A DNA stretch of 64,000 nt. It comes from Apostichopus japonicus. Lineage: Eukaryota; Echinodermata; Holothuroidea; Aspidochirotida; Stichopodidae. Below, piece after piece: positions 26,701-43,778 of the stretch (positions are counted from its first letter, which is position 1; each line of letters opens with the position of its first letter). Under the pieces are notes generated by a model that was not told the DNA's origin, ran no database searches, and saw only the letters and a list, made by a program, of their open reading frames with translations. The position numbers and the translations under genes are program-made. The DNA lies in NCBI RefSeq assembly GCF_037975245.1, contig NC_092568.1, positions 7,299,501 to 7,363,500 of the forward strand. The letters are read 5' to 3'.

Positions 26701-26732
26701 GGGTGGCTCTGCTCTGTCAGTTGGATGATTAA
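920..26732 (+). CDS. Axonemal dynein heavy chain, C-terminal half (36 exons, 5' end outside window)
   Basis: ATP-driven minus-end microtubule motor of ciliary and flagellar axonemes. Exons: 920-1008, 1113-1332, 1707-1877, 2558-2725, 2939-3226, 3736-3897, 4278-4484, 5069-5250, 6381-6489, 6812-6937, 7970-8224, 8860-8991, 9653-9748, 10211-10351, 10972-11187, 12075-12193, 12378-12489, 13032-13153, 14056-14185, 14741-14855, 15018-15154, 15715-16070, 17127-17283, 17580-17922, 18624-18863, 19246-19456, 19886-19988, 20566-20793, 21310-21507, 22262-22455, 22807-23039, 23495-23715, 24475-24691, 25171-25328, 25810-25956, 26499-26732. All have AG/GT borders, all phases agree, and the sum is 6537 nt (2178 residues plus stop). 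The end, [11 protein letters not shown], and the [20 protein letters not shown] block are typical of axonemal heavy chains. From remembered family sequences it looks most like the single-headed inner-arm group (DNAH6/DNAH14-like); the exact paralogue is not established, so no symbol is given. Confidence 0.95.
2105..2185. repeat. Dispersed intronic repeat, copy 1
   Basis: Sequence containing ACAAGTTGATGTCACACGTC and CCAACCTTCTCACATCAGGA occurs again, diverged, at about 5415-5500. It lies in the intron between exons 3 and 4. It is an interspersed repeat of unknown class; neither copy shows an open reading frame or clear ends. Confidence 0.5.
2939..4484 (+). CDS. Dynein heavy chain exons 5-7: AAA4 nucleotide-binding module
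   Basis: Local residues 217-435. Exon 5 has the Walker A sequence GLDGTGKST at residues 248-256 and a Walker B-type block FLLTDSD at 303-309. The P-loop keeps the GxxGxGKS/T lysine, so nucleotide binding is plausible; the usual GVGGxGR/KQS form of axonemal AAA4 is changed at two positions (LD for VG, ST for QS). Exon 6 holds [19 protein letters not shown] and exon 7 [19 protein letters not shown] followed by [11 protein letters not shown], the sensor and arginine-finger-bearing part. Both blocks are strongly conserved in axonemal chains. Confidence 0.93.
4731..5025. repeat. Tandem duplication, period about 156 bp, in intron 7
   Basis: Two adjacent copies starting at about 4731 and 4887, both containing ATTGGCCCTCCAGGTT and TTGGCATATTCCTTTAAAG. 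They differ by several substitutions and short indels. The second copy ends just before exon 8 (5069), so the duplication supplies much of the sequence upstream of that exon's weak acceptor. Confidence 0.75.
5069..10351 (+). CDS. Dynein heavy chain exons 8-14: stalk coiled coil and microtubule-binding domain
   Basis: Local residues 436-782. Exon 8 has [18 protein letters not shown], the segment that opens the stalk. Exons 9-10 form the rising helix CC1, rich in heptads with Glu, Lys and Gln. Exon 11 contains [20 protein letters not shown], and exon 12 ends in [19 protein letters not shown]; between them is the globular microtubule-binding domain (about residues 575-703) of ordinary size. Exons 13-14 are the returning helix CC2. 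Exon 8 begins after a weak acceptor (CATTCAAG); that site is chosen because the nearest alternative upstream AG puts a stop in frame. Introns host a SINE at 6970-7205 and a retroelement insertion at 7450-7756. Confidence 0.92.
5415..5520. repeat. Dispersed intronic repeat, copy 2
   Basis: Diverged second copy of the repeat at 2105-2185, sharing TCAAGTTGATG and CCAACCTTCTCACATCAGGA. It lies in the 1.1-kb intron between exons 8 and 9, which otherwise shows nothing recognisable. Confidence 0.5.
6970..7205 (-). mobile_element. tRNA-derived SINE, copy 1
   Basis: Minus-strand copy of the same family as 13771-14017 and 15381-15616. Its head (right end on the plus strand) reads GGAGTGTTAGCTCATTGGTT, a tRNA-like 5' half with an A-box, then a B-box region and a body ending in CTGCTTGCAGGAGGATCTAA and a CATA-type simple tail. 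It has no coding capacity; such elements are RNA polymerase III transcripts moved by a partner LINE. It lies directly after exon 10. Confidence 0.8.
7450..7756. mobile_element. Short retroelement insertion with 10-bp target duplication
   Basis: Flanked by TATTTAATGT at 7440-7449 and 7757-7766, a 10-bp target-site duplication that defines the ends. The left end contains GACGTTTCGATCCTAGCAGG, whose reverse complement resembles a degenerate hammerhead ribozyme core; the rest is purine-rich with no credible ORF. A partial relative occurs at 62512-62560. Likely a non-autonomous element; class not established. Confidence 0.6.
8353..8690. repeat. Tandem duplication, period about 172 bp, in intron 11
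   Basis: Copies start at 8353 and 8525; both begin CAGTTGTGTTCA and share ATATCGATTGACTTGTGAA and GTAATGTTTCTTATAAA. A few substitutions and small indels separate them, so the duplication is fairly recent but not new. Confidence 0.8.
10972..14185 (+). CDS. Dynein heavy chain exons 15-19: AAA5
   Basis: Local residues 783-1015. Recognisable AAA5 blocks are [19 protein letters not shown] (exon 15), [20 protein letters not shown] (exon 16, the conserved 'W...GLP.D..S.ENA' block), [13 protein letters not shown] across the exon 16/17 junction, and [19 protein letters not shown] (exon 19). As expected for AAA5 there is no Walker A motif. Exon 17 uses a GTTCGT donor, weaker than its neighbours, but the join to exon 18 ([11 protein letters not shown]) gives the expected family sequence. 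A tRNA-derived SINE sits at 13771-14017, ending about 40 bp before exon 19. Confidence 0.92.
13771..14017 (+). mobile_element. tRNA-derived SINE, copy 2
   Basis: Starts GGAGTGTTAGCTCAGTGGTT (A-box region intact). The B-box region is disturbed by a small duplication (CCAAGTCACTCCCAAGTCACTCC), which probably weakens the internal promoter. The body ends CTGCTTGCAGGAGGATCTAA with an A/CATA tail. It sits close to the acceptor of dynein exon 19 at 14055. Confidence 0.85.
14741..17922 (+). CDS. Dynein heavy chain exons 20-24: strut (buttress) coiled coil and AAA5-AAA6 linker with unusual inserts
   Basis: Local residues 1016-1385. Exons 20-21 encode an antiparallel helical pair ([19 protein letters not shown] ... 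[18 protein letters not shown]) matching the strut that emerges from AAA5 and contacts the stalk. Exon 22 starts with the conserved [20 protein letters not shown], then carries a roughly 60-residue Ser/Pro/Arg/Gly-rich insertion with RPGSG, RPLSG and RPSG. Exon 24 carries a second such insertion with RPASG and RPDGSG. Both inserts replace short variable loops in ordinary heavy chains and look disordered. Exon 22 ends at 16070, immediately before a minisatellite made of its own end and splice donor. Confidence 0.9.
15381..15616 (+). mobile_element. tRNA-derived SINE, copy 3 (best preserved)
   Basis: Starts GGAGTGTTAGCTAAGTGGTT and has a good B-box-like GAGTTCAAGTCACTCC at about 15431-15446; the 5' GGAGTG can pair with CACTCC as in a tRNA acceptor stem. 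The tail is (ACAT)n at 15600-15616. It is about 235 bp long, in the intron before exon 22. The tRNA of origin is not identified. Confidence 0.88.
16056..16390 (+). repeat. 44-45-bp minisatellite built from the end of exon 22 and its splice donor
   Basis: The unit contains GAGAGTATTTACAG followed by GTAAG, which is the last 14 nt of exon 22 plus its donor. Copies of the TACAG/GTAAG junction fall after 16070 (the real one), 16115, 16159, 16204, 16312 and 16357. Spacing is 45, 44, 45, 108 and 45 bp; the 108-bp step holds an inserted block with a poly-G run, and a block like it (GATATGTAACCTTACTTCATGG) recurs at 16396. Reading past the true donor gives AGG TAA, an immediate stop. Confidence 0.9.
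18624..20793 (+). CDS. Dynein heavy chain exons 25-28: AAA6
   Basis: Local residues about 1386-1645. Landmarks: [18 protein letters not shown] (start of AAA6), [11 protein letters not shown] at the exon 25/26 junction, [34 protein letters not shown] (the conserved 'W..LQNCHL' block), [19 protein letters not shown], and [20 protein letters not shown]. No P-loop is present, as usual for AAA6. Exon 28 contains GSGGSGAV, glycine-rich but not a nucleotide site. Exon 26 ends phase 2 with donor GTTAGT, and exon 27 begins at the first good acceptor at 19885. Confidence 0.92.
21310..26732 (+). CDS. Dynein heavy chain exons 29-36: C-terminal domain and stop
   Basis: Local residues 1646-2178. Exon 29 has [20 protein letters not shown], exon 30 [20 protein letters not shown], and exon 33 [19 protein letters not shown] across its donor; all are conserved C-terminal landmarks. 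Exon 31 contains a low-complexity insertion of about 50 residues rich in Gly, Ser and Lys between conserved helices, which is not usual. Exon 36 ends [13 protein letters not shown] and a TAA at 26730-26732. Introns after exon 30 and sequence after the stop carry minisatellites derived from the preceding exon end. Polyadenylation is uncertain; an AATAAA occurs at 27887-27892. Confidence 0.92.
22443..22690 (+). repeat. About 40-bp degenerate minisatellite built from the end of exon 30 and its splice donor
   Basis: GAGTATGATGGG followed by GTGAGTAT, the end of exon 30 and its donor, is repeated exactly 40 bp later (donor GT at 22456 and again at 22496), then in increasingly diverged form to about 22690 with recurring GGATGGGTTGAGTATGAATG-like units. 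Reading past the true donor gives GGG TGA, a stop. Confidence 0.85.
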
Positions 26733-27476
26733 AGAGGCAGGGTATCTCTTGATCCCTTCATGCTCTGTCAGTTAGATGATTAAAGAGGCAGGGTATCTCT
26801 TGATCCCTTCATGCTCTGTCAGTTAGATGATTAAAGAGGCAGGGTATCTCTTGATCCCTTCATGCTCTGTCAGTTAGATGATTAAAGAGGCAGGGTATCT
26901 CTTGATCCCTTCATGCTCTGTCAGTTAGATGATTAAAGAGGCAGGGTATCTCTTGATCCCTTCATGCTCTGTCAGTTAGATGATTAAAGAGGCAGGGTAT
27001 CTCTTGATCCCTTCATGCTCTGTCAGTTAGATGATTAAAGAGGCAGGGTATCTCTTGATCCCTTCATGCTCTGTCAGTTAGATGATTAAAGAGGCAGGGT
27101 ATCTCTTGATCCCTTCATGCTCTGTCAGTTAGATGATTAAAGAGGCAGGGTATCTCTTGATCCCTTCATGCTCGATCAGTTAGATGATTAAAGAGGCAGG
27201 GTATCTCTTGATCCCTTCATGCTCTGTCAGTTAGATGATTAAAGAGGCAGGGTATCTCTTGATCCCTTCATGCTCTGTCAGTTAGATGATTAAAGAGGCA
27301 GGGTATCTCTTGATCCCTTCATGCTCGATCAGTTAGATGATTAAAGGGGCAGGGTATCTCTTGATCCCTTCATGCTCTGTCAGTTAGATGATTAAAGAGG
27401 CAGGGTATCTCTTGATCCCTTCATGCTCTGTCAGTTAGATGATTATAGAGGCAGGGTATCTCTTGATCCCTTCATT
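26712..27476 (+). repeat. 51-bp minisatellite, 15 copies, built from the last codons and stop of the dynein gene
   Basis: Unit starts CTCTGTCAGTTAGATGATTA. The first unit overlaps the coding end: it encodes the final CQLDD and the TAA. Starts are at 26712, 26763, 26814 and every 51 bp to 27426. Copies are almost identical; those at 27171 and 27324 share CTCGATCAG in place of CTCTGTCAG, which suggests that blocks were duplicated together. The period is a multiple of three, but each unit keeps the stop, so protein length is unaffected; the array would be 3' UTR. Confidence 0.95.
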
Positions 27477-29250
27477 CTGAGTTTACACTACCACACTAGT
27501 GATCAAGAATCTAAAGTTAAAGAGATTTCATTTGAATGAAGGAGTTTTGAATGAAAAGTTAGCCAGAAAGTTTAAAAGATAAGCTTTGTAGTTGTGTTGT
27601 GTAGATGATGATTTTACATGGTTTATCAATATTGAACGGTTTTAGTGTGTATATCATCTATTGCAGTCAACTGTTATGGTTTTTAACTGGTTTGGTGCGT
27701 GCCCACCAAATTGTGACATTTTGTTACTAGAATAATTAAGGTATTAATAGACTTAATAATTTAAACAAGAACAAATTTAAACTTAATTTTTCAAGCTTGA
27801 TGTGAATAGAATGCCTTTATGTTATTGTTATTAATGAGAGAAAATATAAGAAAAGTATTTTTACCATTAAAATTCAAAGGTATTAAAATAAATTCATTAC
27901 ATATGTAGTAGAAGGTGTATATATTATGGTTATTTTGTATTAATTAATGAGAATATAGAAAGTATATACTGTATATTGATATAACCTGTATGTTTCTTTG
28001 TATACACAAAGAACTATCTTAAAATAGTTCATATAGTTCCTACACTATATTGATGTTGATGAAATGCATTGAATGAACCTATTAAGATTCATACTAGATA
28101 TAGTTGATAAAGACTTAATAACCTATAAAAATGCAATATGTAGATGAAGTCCCCAGCTAACATTACTTTGCAAGTGAAGATAACTATGCCTGACCAATTT
28201 CATCTCTACGTTGTTGTAATATATAATTATAAAATATACACTGAATTGGTTACATAACAGGCTTTGATATATATCACACCGCTACTGATATGTATACTCT
28301 GACATGTTTTTGGAATAATTCAGTTCACTCCTTCAAGTTATTTTTTTACTTTGAATTCATAAACAAAAATGTGCTACATGATTTTCTTGAGATGTTTAAC
28401 TTACATTTCAAAATAGTTTACATAAATATTGTAATATATACTTAAGTGTACTATTTATCATTTATTTACGGGAAAAAATGAATGTCTTCTACAACAAACC
28501 AATTGGCCGATATAAATATTCATAAATACTGTCAGAGATTTTTTATATTTACTAAATGCCAGAGTGTTTTTTTTATTTATTATTCAGGTGTGCTATTTTG
28601 TGCTAAACTTAAAAGTCTTCTTGTAAAATAGTTATAACATCACCTTGAGTTTTCAAATTTGCCAGACATTCACCAATCTTCGTAAATAAAGTCTCCGTCC
28701 TTTTAACTACTGTAGGTCTTTCATGTCATATCTTATCATCAGTATTTTATGGCCAAATAAAAAGAGCAAATTTTCAAAGCAAAAAAAAAACAGTTTACAG
28801 CCATTTATTTGACCCTTATGTTAATTGACTTTTATTTTTATTTATGTTTTGTAGAATGGTCCTTAAGCAAGATCAATCAGTAATGGCAAATTAAGGCACA
28901 AAGGGATCATTAATACTTCTGTGAGGACACAAAATCTTAACAGCTTTCACAATAAAGATGTTCATCTTCTAACCTCCCCTTGAAAACCCTCCCCCCCCCC
29001 CCTCTCTGCACAATTTTTTTTTATATCAAATATATTTAAACATTGACTATGATTTAATCTATTTTACAAGTTACATTCTTCTGAATTTGTTTTGGACTAT
29101 ATGCATTTTTTTTTTGTTTTTTTTTAGTATCGTTTAATAGTACGGGTGTTTTTTATATTGTTGCTTTTGGCTTTTACATTTTTTTCCCTTATTGGTTATA
29201 TATATTTAATATTTTGGTTTTTGTTACTATTTGCTTTTAGGTTTTACATG

Positions 29251-29335
29251 TGTAAAGCGCTTTGAGCAGAATTGCTGATTATGCGCTATATAAATATTAC
29301 TTATAATAATTATTATCATTATTATGTACCCTCCT
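29251..29335 (+). repeat. Conserved retroelement 3'-tail motif
   Basis: AAGCGCTTTGAGCAGAATTG followed by GCGCTATATAAATATT and an ATT/ATTATT-rich end. This kind of tail recurs at the 3' end of many animal non-LTR elements and SINEs. No element body is recognisable upstream. Confidence 0.5.
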
Positions 29336-29424
29336 CACTTTTCTAATCATCATAGCAACATAGGGTTCATCAGCAGACGTATCAGCAAATGTAAGACTCA
29401 TCTTACATTCACATACATTCTCCT

Positions 29425-29512
29425 TCTCTTGTTCCCCTCCCCCATTTCCTGTACCAGGCCCTCCCCCTCTCTTGTTCCCCTCCCCCATTTCCTGTACCAG
29501 GTCCTCCCTCTC
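29425..29512. repeat. Pyrimidine-rich duplication, period 43 bp
   Basis: Two copies of a CTTGTTCCCCTCCCCCATTT-containing unit start at about 29428 and 29471, followed by a third, partial and diverged unit. Low-complexity origin. Confidence 0.7.
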
Positions 29513-30519
29513 TCTTGTCTTTCATTCCCCCCCCCCTCCCCTCTCCTGTAGTATTTAAAAGGATGATGTCACTTCTAGCTGCCTCATATGGATACATTCA
29601 GTGTAGATTGTTGGCTAGTTTTATTGTGAAATTCGTCAAGTCCATAAACGTACTACTTTCAGTTCTTATATAGAGAACTAAACGTAGTAACTATTGTAGT
29701 TTACATGGAAACCGTATGCACACACCCCTCGCTCAACTGCGCGTAGCATATGTACTCTAGTATAACACAGGCCCGTGCTACGCAGAATAACATAACTCCT
29801 ATACATCTTCCACACTGCAATAGTCCGTGCACGCCGGCACGCGCGCGTTTTTTACAGTATGATCTCTAACAACGCATTCATATACTCTTGCATGCAGGCT
29901 CATGCGCTTTATTTTTTTGATCCTGCCGGGAATTCTAACAAGATGTATAGGAAAGAATGGATGGACATTCACGCTGAACATACCGATTTATTTGCAGTTA
30001 AGACGTACCTTATCTGCAATGCAGACAAAAAATGCATTTCAGCTTCGCTTTTAGTATGATGTCAAGGATTTAGTACCAATATGCCGTAACATATCCCCTG
30101 CTTAAACCAGTAGCGTAACTTCTGGGCGGTTCTGCACAGTACAGTCCACACGCGACGCAGTATCTGGGAAACGCGAATCTTCCCGAAAGTAACCAATGTT
30201 GAGCGAATTTTCAAATAATTCATGTAAGAGTAATGTGAAGTATACTGCTATCTTTACCAATAAAAATTATGCCTACCTATGAGCTTAAATGTTGCACGGC
30301 TAGGTATGGTATGACATACGGTAGAACAGACCCTCCTCCATAATAAGACGCGTGCAGAAACTTGCGCGTAATTACTGTATCCAATACAAATGTGATGATT
30401 TTGTGGCATCTAATATGTTAGCCGCAGTAGATACATACAGATTTACACTCAGCGTGACCCGTTGCGTTCAGCTTCGAAGAACACTGCGTGAAATATTGCG
30501 CTCGCGTTCTGGTTGTGTT

Positions 30520-30527
30520 TGACGTCA
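30520..30527. promoter_or_regulatory. Possible CRE/ATF site upstream of the micro-exon gene
   Basis: A perfect TGACGTCA palindrome lies 105 bp before the proposed start codon at 30633. This is the consensus for CREB/ATF-type bZIP factors. The same octamer occurs elsewhere in the window (for example 55782), so function here is a guess from position only. Confidence 0.3.
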
Positions 30528-30632
30528 CAGAGAAAATGACAAGTTTTACCGAGTTAAACTTGGTAACGTATATGTTATGTATTATTGCAATTGCTCTTCG
30601 TTGAAGATAAGTCTATTGTGCGATTTCTCAAA

Positions 30633-39941
<9,309 letters not shown>

Positions 39942-40191
39942 TGCCATTTAACCACCAGGGTGGGTCGGGGTTTGGGTTGCGGCGGTGGCTATAGGTGCGG
40001 TAATGGCGGGGATGTCGTAAGGGTTGCTGGTTCATCTCTTCAGGACTGGATGTGAAAGCAGGTTTTCTGTGTCAGTCGGCTACGTCACTCGTCTTCCGGA
40101 TCTGATTCGGTGTTATAAATGACGTCATCGAGTGAATATCTACTGTTTAAAAAAAAAAAAATCACGATCTGTCTGTTTCGTTGTCATCGTC

Positions 40192-40197
40192 AATAAA
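40192..40197 (+). terminator. Candidate polyadenylation signal of the micro-exon gene
   Basis: AATAAA about 250 bp after the TGA at 39939-39941, with T/G-rich sequence following. An A12-type run just upstream (40150-40161) is genomic low complexity. This is the nearest good match downstream of the stop. Confidence 0.4.
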
Positions 40198-41163
40198 TCG
40201 TCTGTATATGTAACATGATATTTGTAATTGGTTTTCTTTCTGTGGAAATGTTTCCTTCATCACTAAATTTTCTGCTTGTAGCCTACAAAGATGCACATCA
40301 TCAATGGTCTCGCCAGGGCCATTTGAGGGTATGTAACAGTGGAAAGTTTGCAAGGCAGGCGATTATCACGTATCAATTAACGTCAGTGGCGTAGCTAGGA
40401 TTTTTTGAGTGGGGGGCCATGGGGGGGCTGTTCTTTCTAGTGGGGGGGCCGGAGGTTAGTATCTAAGCGGAGCGCCACCATGGTTGGCGCGGAGCGTACA
40501 GAGAAAATTTGAGATTTCAGCACCCCCCAGATCGCAGGAGATGGCACCTGTGAGGCAAAATAGCAACCAAAAAGATGTGCAACTTTGGTGACAGAAATGC
40601 AAAAAAAGTTTTTTCTCTTTCATGCTGACTGGCCTTGCCAACTCACCCAGACTTTTAACTTGAGGGAAGTTGGCATCATTTGCAGGAATTTCAGAATTCC
40701 CAATATTTTATATCTCTACCAGTAGTGGAAAATCCTGTTTCGACAGTTTCGTGGCCATAAAAAAGTTGTTTTGTGGAATATTCAATGACATATATTCATT
40801 TGACTCGAGGCAATATATGAATACCTGCAGGGGCGGCGATCTGTTTCAAATATTGGGGGGGGGGGGGACATCTGCTTGGATGCAGGCGAATTACTGTCAA
40901 AGCGGAGCGCCACCATTGGTTGGCGCGCAGCGCCACCATTGGTTGGCGCGCAGCGTACAAGAAAATTTCTGGTTTTGATAGCCCCCCAGATGACCGGAAA
41001 TGGCACTTCTCGGGCTTGAAAATGACCAACCAGATGTACACTTTTGCCTGAGAACCAAGTTTTTCCTAATAGTTTTTTTTTTTCATTCATAACCTTTTGT
41101 CAAGCCGATTGTCACCAGTCACACATCATGTTCGACCTCATTGCATTTGTAGGTAATTCTACG

Positions 41164-41528
41164 CAAGGGCGTAGGAACCGGGGGGGCTGGGGGGCGCTAG
41201 CCCCCCCAGTGAAAAATGTGGAGGGGCGGAAGTACCATTCCGCCCCCCCGCTCCGCAAGTCAGAAAACCCCTTTTTCATTTCCAAATGAGAAAAAAATCT
41301 CATTTGGAGCACCAAATTACATCTAAGGCCAGGTGAAAATACAAAATTAAGTTTACAAAATGGAGTGGGTGTTGAAGTGTGCTATATTGCACCAAATTGC
41401 ATCTGAGGCCACCTGGAAATGCAAAAAATTCCAAAGGGGAGGGGGACACCCCCTCCCCTTAGACCCCTCCCCCAGGCCGGCCATCAGTCTTCAGCCCCCC
41501 CACTCAAAAGTACCTTCCTACGCCACTG
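41164..41528. mobile_element. hAT-type MITE, third level of nesting
   Basis: Ends CAAGGGCGTAGG and CCTACGCCACTG are inverted repeats with two mismatches, flanked by ATTCTACG at 41156-41163 and 41529-41536. It is 365 bp long, G-rich on the left and C-rich on the right. It shows two similar segments (GGAGCACCAAATTACATCTA and TTGCACCAAATTGCATCTGA) about 80 bp apart. No coding capacity. Confidence 0.88.
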
Positions 41529-42132
41529 ATTCTACGTAACGCCCCACAATACCCGTCAGCCCCACTTTTCAAGGTTTTAAGCCCATTATTTGTTCAGAAT
41601 TTGAATAATAAATTCACTTCAAAACATACCCATAATGTTGCACTAAATTTCATCTATGGACAACCAATATAGAAAACCCCCCTCAACCACTAACAGACCG
41701 GTCAAAATTGTACGAGTGTAGAGGGAAGTATACTATGATGAAGAATGTTGGTTAAGGAATTTTCGAAATTTCAGACACAGTTAAATTATTGGTGTACAAA
41801 TATTAAAACCTCTTATAACGGCTACTATAAAACTTCGATATCATCGAAAATACCCAAAAAATATGCTCGAGGGGGAGGGCGGTCTCCACCCCTTCACCCC
41901 CCTCCCTTGGCTACACACCTGCGGTTAGAAATCTTGTAGGAAACAGGCCAAATGGAAACCCAGTGAACCCATATCGATGTGGATTCTATGTATGATTGTA
42001 CGTACTTACACTCATACACAAGATGCAAACCAAATTTCATTACGGATGCGGTCCGTCTAGCTATTCATTTCGAGAAAAAAAAGTAAAAACTACTTTCGGT
42101 CATATATAGTAACAAATTGTGACACGGTTAGA

Positions 42133-42354
42133 CAGGCGCTTTGCGAGGAATTTGCCAAGGGAGGGGCAGAGCTTGTACCCAGACTTTCTAAGCGTAGCGC
42201 CACCATAAGTTGGCGCGAAGCGCAAAAGAAAATTTTGGCCGAAAATGCCTCCCAGATCGCTGGAAATGGCACTTCCCAGGCCTTGTAAGTTGCATCTAAG
42301 CATTTTCTATTTTGAAATTACTAGCGATATCATAAAAAAATACAAAACATATGC
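42133..42354. mobile_element. Degenerate copy of the 45281-45521 hAT-type family
   Basis: Begins CAGGCGCTTTGCGAGGAATT and continues GCCAAGGGAGGGGC, the GCGTAGCGCCACCAT core, GCTGGAAATGGCACTTCCCA and TTTTGAAATTACTAGCGATA, the same order as in the intact element at 45281-45521. The right end has decayed (ACAAAACATATGC), and I find no target duplication. It is either a fourth-level insertion or an integral part of the surrounding element. Confidence 0.6.
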
Positions 42355-42870
42355 TTAAAAAAAAACTATGCCACCAAATATTGGGGGGGGATATAAGATA
42401 CTATATCCACCCACCTAAAATATTGGGGGGACATGTCCCCTCCCGTCCCCCCCCCCCCCCATGATCGCCGCCCATGAATACCTGATACCTCGGCTCAGTA
42501 CAAACGGAGCCAATCTTTTGATAGATTGATGTGCTAGGTGGAAGCACTGAACATATTTTCACAAGATATCGCTATCACGCAGCACAACAAGGTTCGTGGT
42601 GTATGGTCGCAATCGTCGCATCGACCATTGCCATGCCATGCTGTGTGACCATTCTCATGATTACTACAGATATTGTATTATTCTTATTCTGCCAGATGCA
42701 GACGAGAAAATTGTGTAACTCTATTTCCCAAATTATTGAACAAAAAATATTAGCGAATCGCACTGATGAGTGTTTTTTTTTTTACCCCATTCCCAGTGGG
42801 GGGGCCAGCCGATTTCATGGGGGGGCCTCGGCCCCCCAGGCCCCCCCGTAGCTACGCCACTGATTAACGT

Positions 42871-43740
42871 ACTTAACAGAGGAAAATTACGTACGTTGGT
42901 ATATGTACATGCTGCAATGGTGCGTGGCAGCTACCATACATTTATATTCTAAACAACCGTCTGTCAACTTACTCTGGCGTCCCTAACTCCATCAATGAAT
43001 ATTACCCCCTCTACTAAATGACGTCAGTTAACCCGAACGTACCTAGCTGTTGCATAAACCTGTCTATATTAGCTTCAAGTCAGCAGCACTCAGGACTGAC
43101 CGAGGAACATATCGTGCGACATCAGTGAAAGTGTTTGAACATTACTTTCACAAAAGCCAAATGGATTTTACAATACCAATCAATATGTGGCCGCGTGTAT
43201 CGTCATGCTCTGGTTCTTTTTAGACAACAGCGTCGTCTATTATAAGGGGGGGGGGGGAGACCACTACACGGAAGTCCGGTTCAACGATAACAGATCCACA
43301 AACCCTACTTTGTAAATCCTTCACCCCCCCCCCATGGCTCTTTCATAAAAGGCCATAGATCTCAATAAGTCGGGGGAATTTGAATTCCCACCCCCCCCCC
43401 TTCCCAAAAAAACACATTCATGAAATAACGTGCACACCACTGACCTTGATGACCTTGATGTATTTTATAAGACATACAATCAAAGCCTCTTTGACTAAAT
43501 ATCGACAGATCTCTTACTTTCACTGCATTGTTTAAACATCTTAGAAAGACTGACATTGAATCGTATGTATTGCCTTGTTGTATGCAGTTGCAATGTCACC
43601 ACACTGACCAGATTCGCTTCAATGCACGAGATCATACGACCGCGGAAAAACTATGCTTAACATAGTCCAGTAGAGCTTATTTGGAGTGCCATGTAACAAA
43701 CATTGTCAAACGAAGGCTCAGAAAAGAGATAAAAACCTCC

Positions 43741-43778
<38 letters not shown>

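Larger units (their letters stand above)
27477..30519. other. A+T-rich intergenic region between the dynein gene and the micro-exon gene
   Basis: No credible gene is visible. Contents: very A+T-rich sequence with candidate polyadenylation signals (27887-27892 and about 28683), a poly-C tract near 28991, a retroelement-like tail at 29251-29335, a 43-bp pyrimidine-rich duplication at 29425-29510, and from about 29640 to 30519 a less A+T-rich stretch with more CpG than its surroundings, which may be the promoter region of the next gene. Confidence 0.5.
40828..42476. mobile_element. hAT-type element inserted inside the 40384-42862 element
   Basis: Ends CAGGGGCGGCGATC and GATCGCCGCCCATG are inverted repeats with one mismatch; the 8-bp duplication AATACCTG lies at 40820-40827 and 42477-42484. 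It contains a tandemly doubled copy of the GCGCCACCATTGGTTGGCGC core at 40897-40950, the third element at 41164-41528, and a degenerate copy of the 45281-45521 family near 42133-42354. No transposase ORF. Confidence 0.88.
40384..42862. mobile_element. hAT-type non-autonomous element (outermost of a nest)
   Basis: Terminal inverted repeats CAGTGGCGTAGCTA (left) and TAGCTACGCCACTG (right), flanked by the 8-bp duplication ATTAACGT at 40376-40383 and 42863-42870. Eight-base duplications and CAG...CTG ends are diagnostic of hAT elements. Without the inserted element at 40828-42476 (and its extra target copy) it would be about 820 bp. Contents are G-rich and C-rich runs and a conserved hairpin-like core at about 40466; there is no transposase, so it needed a helper. 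Confidence 0.88.

Noticed and set aside
42531-42952. Short open frames within and beside the hAT nest
   Set aside because: They cross element ends and G/C runs and show no conserved domain or transposase motif.
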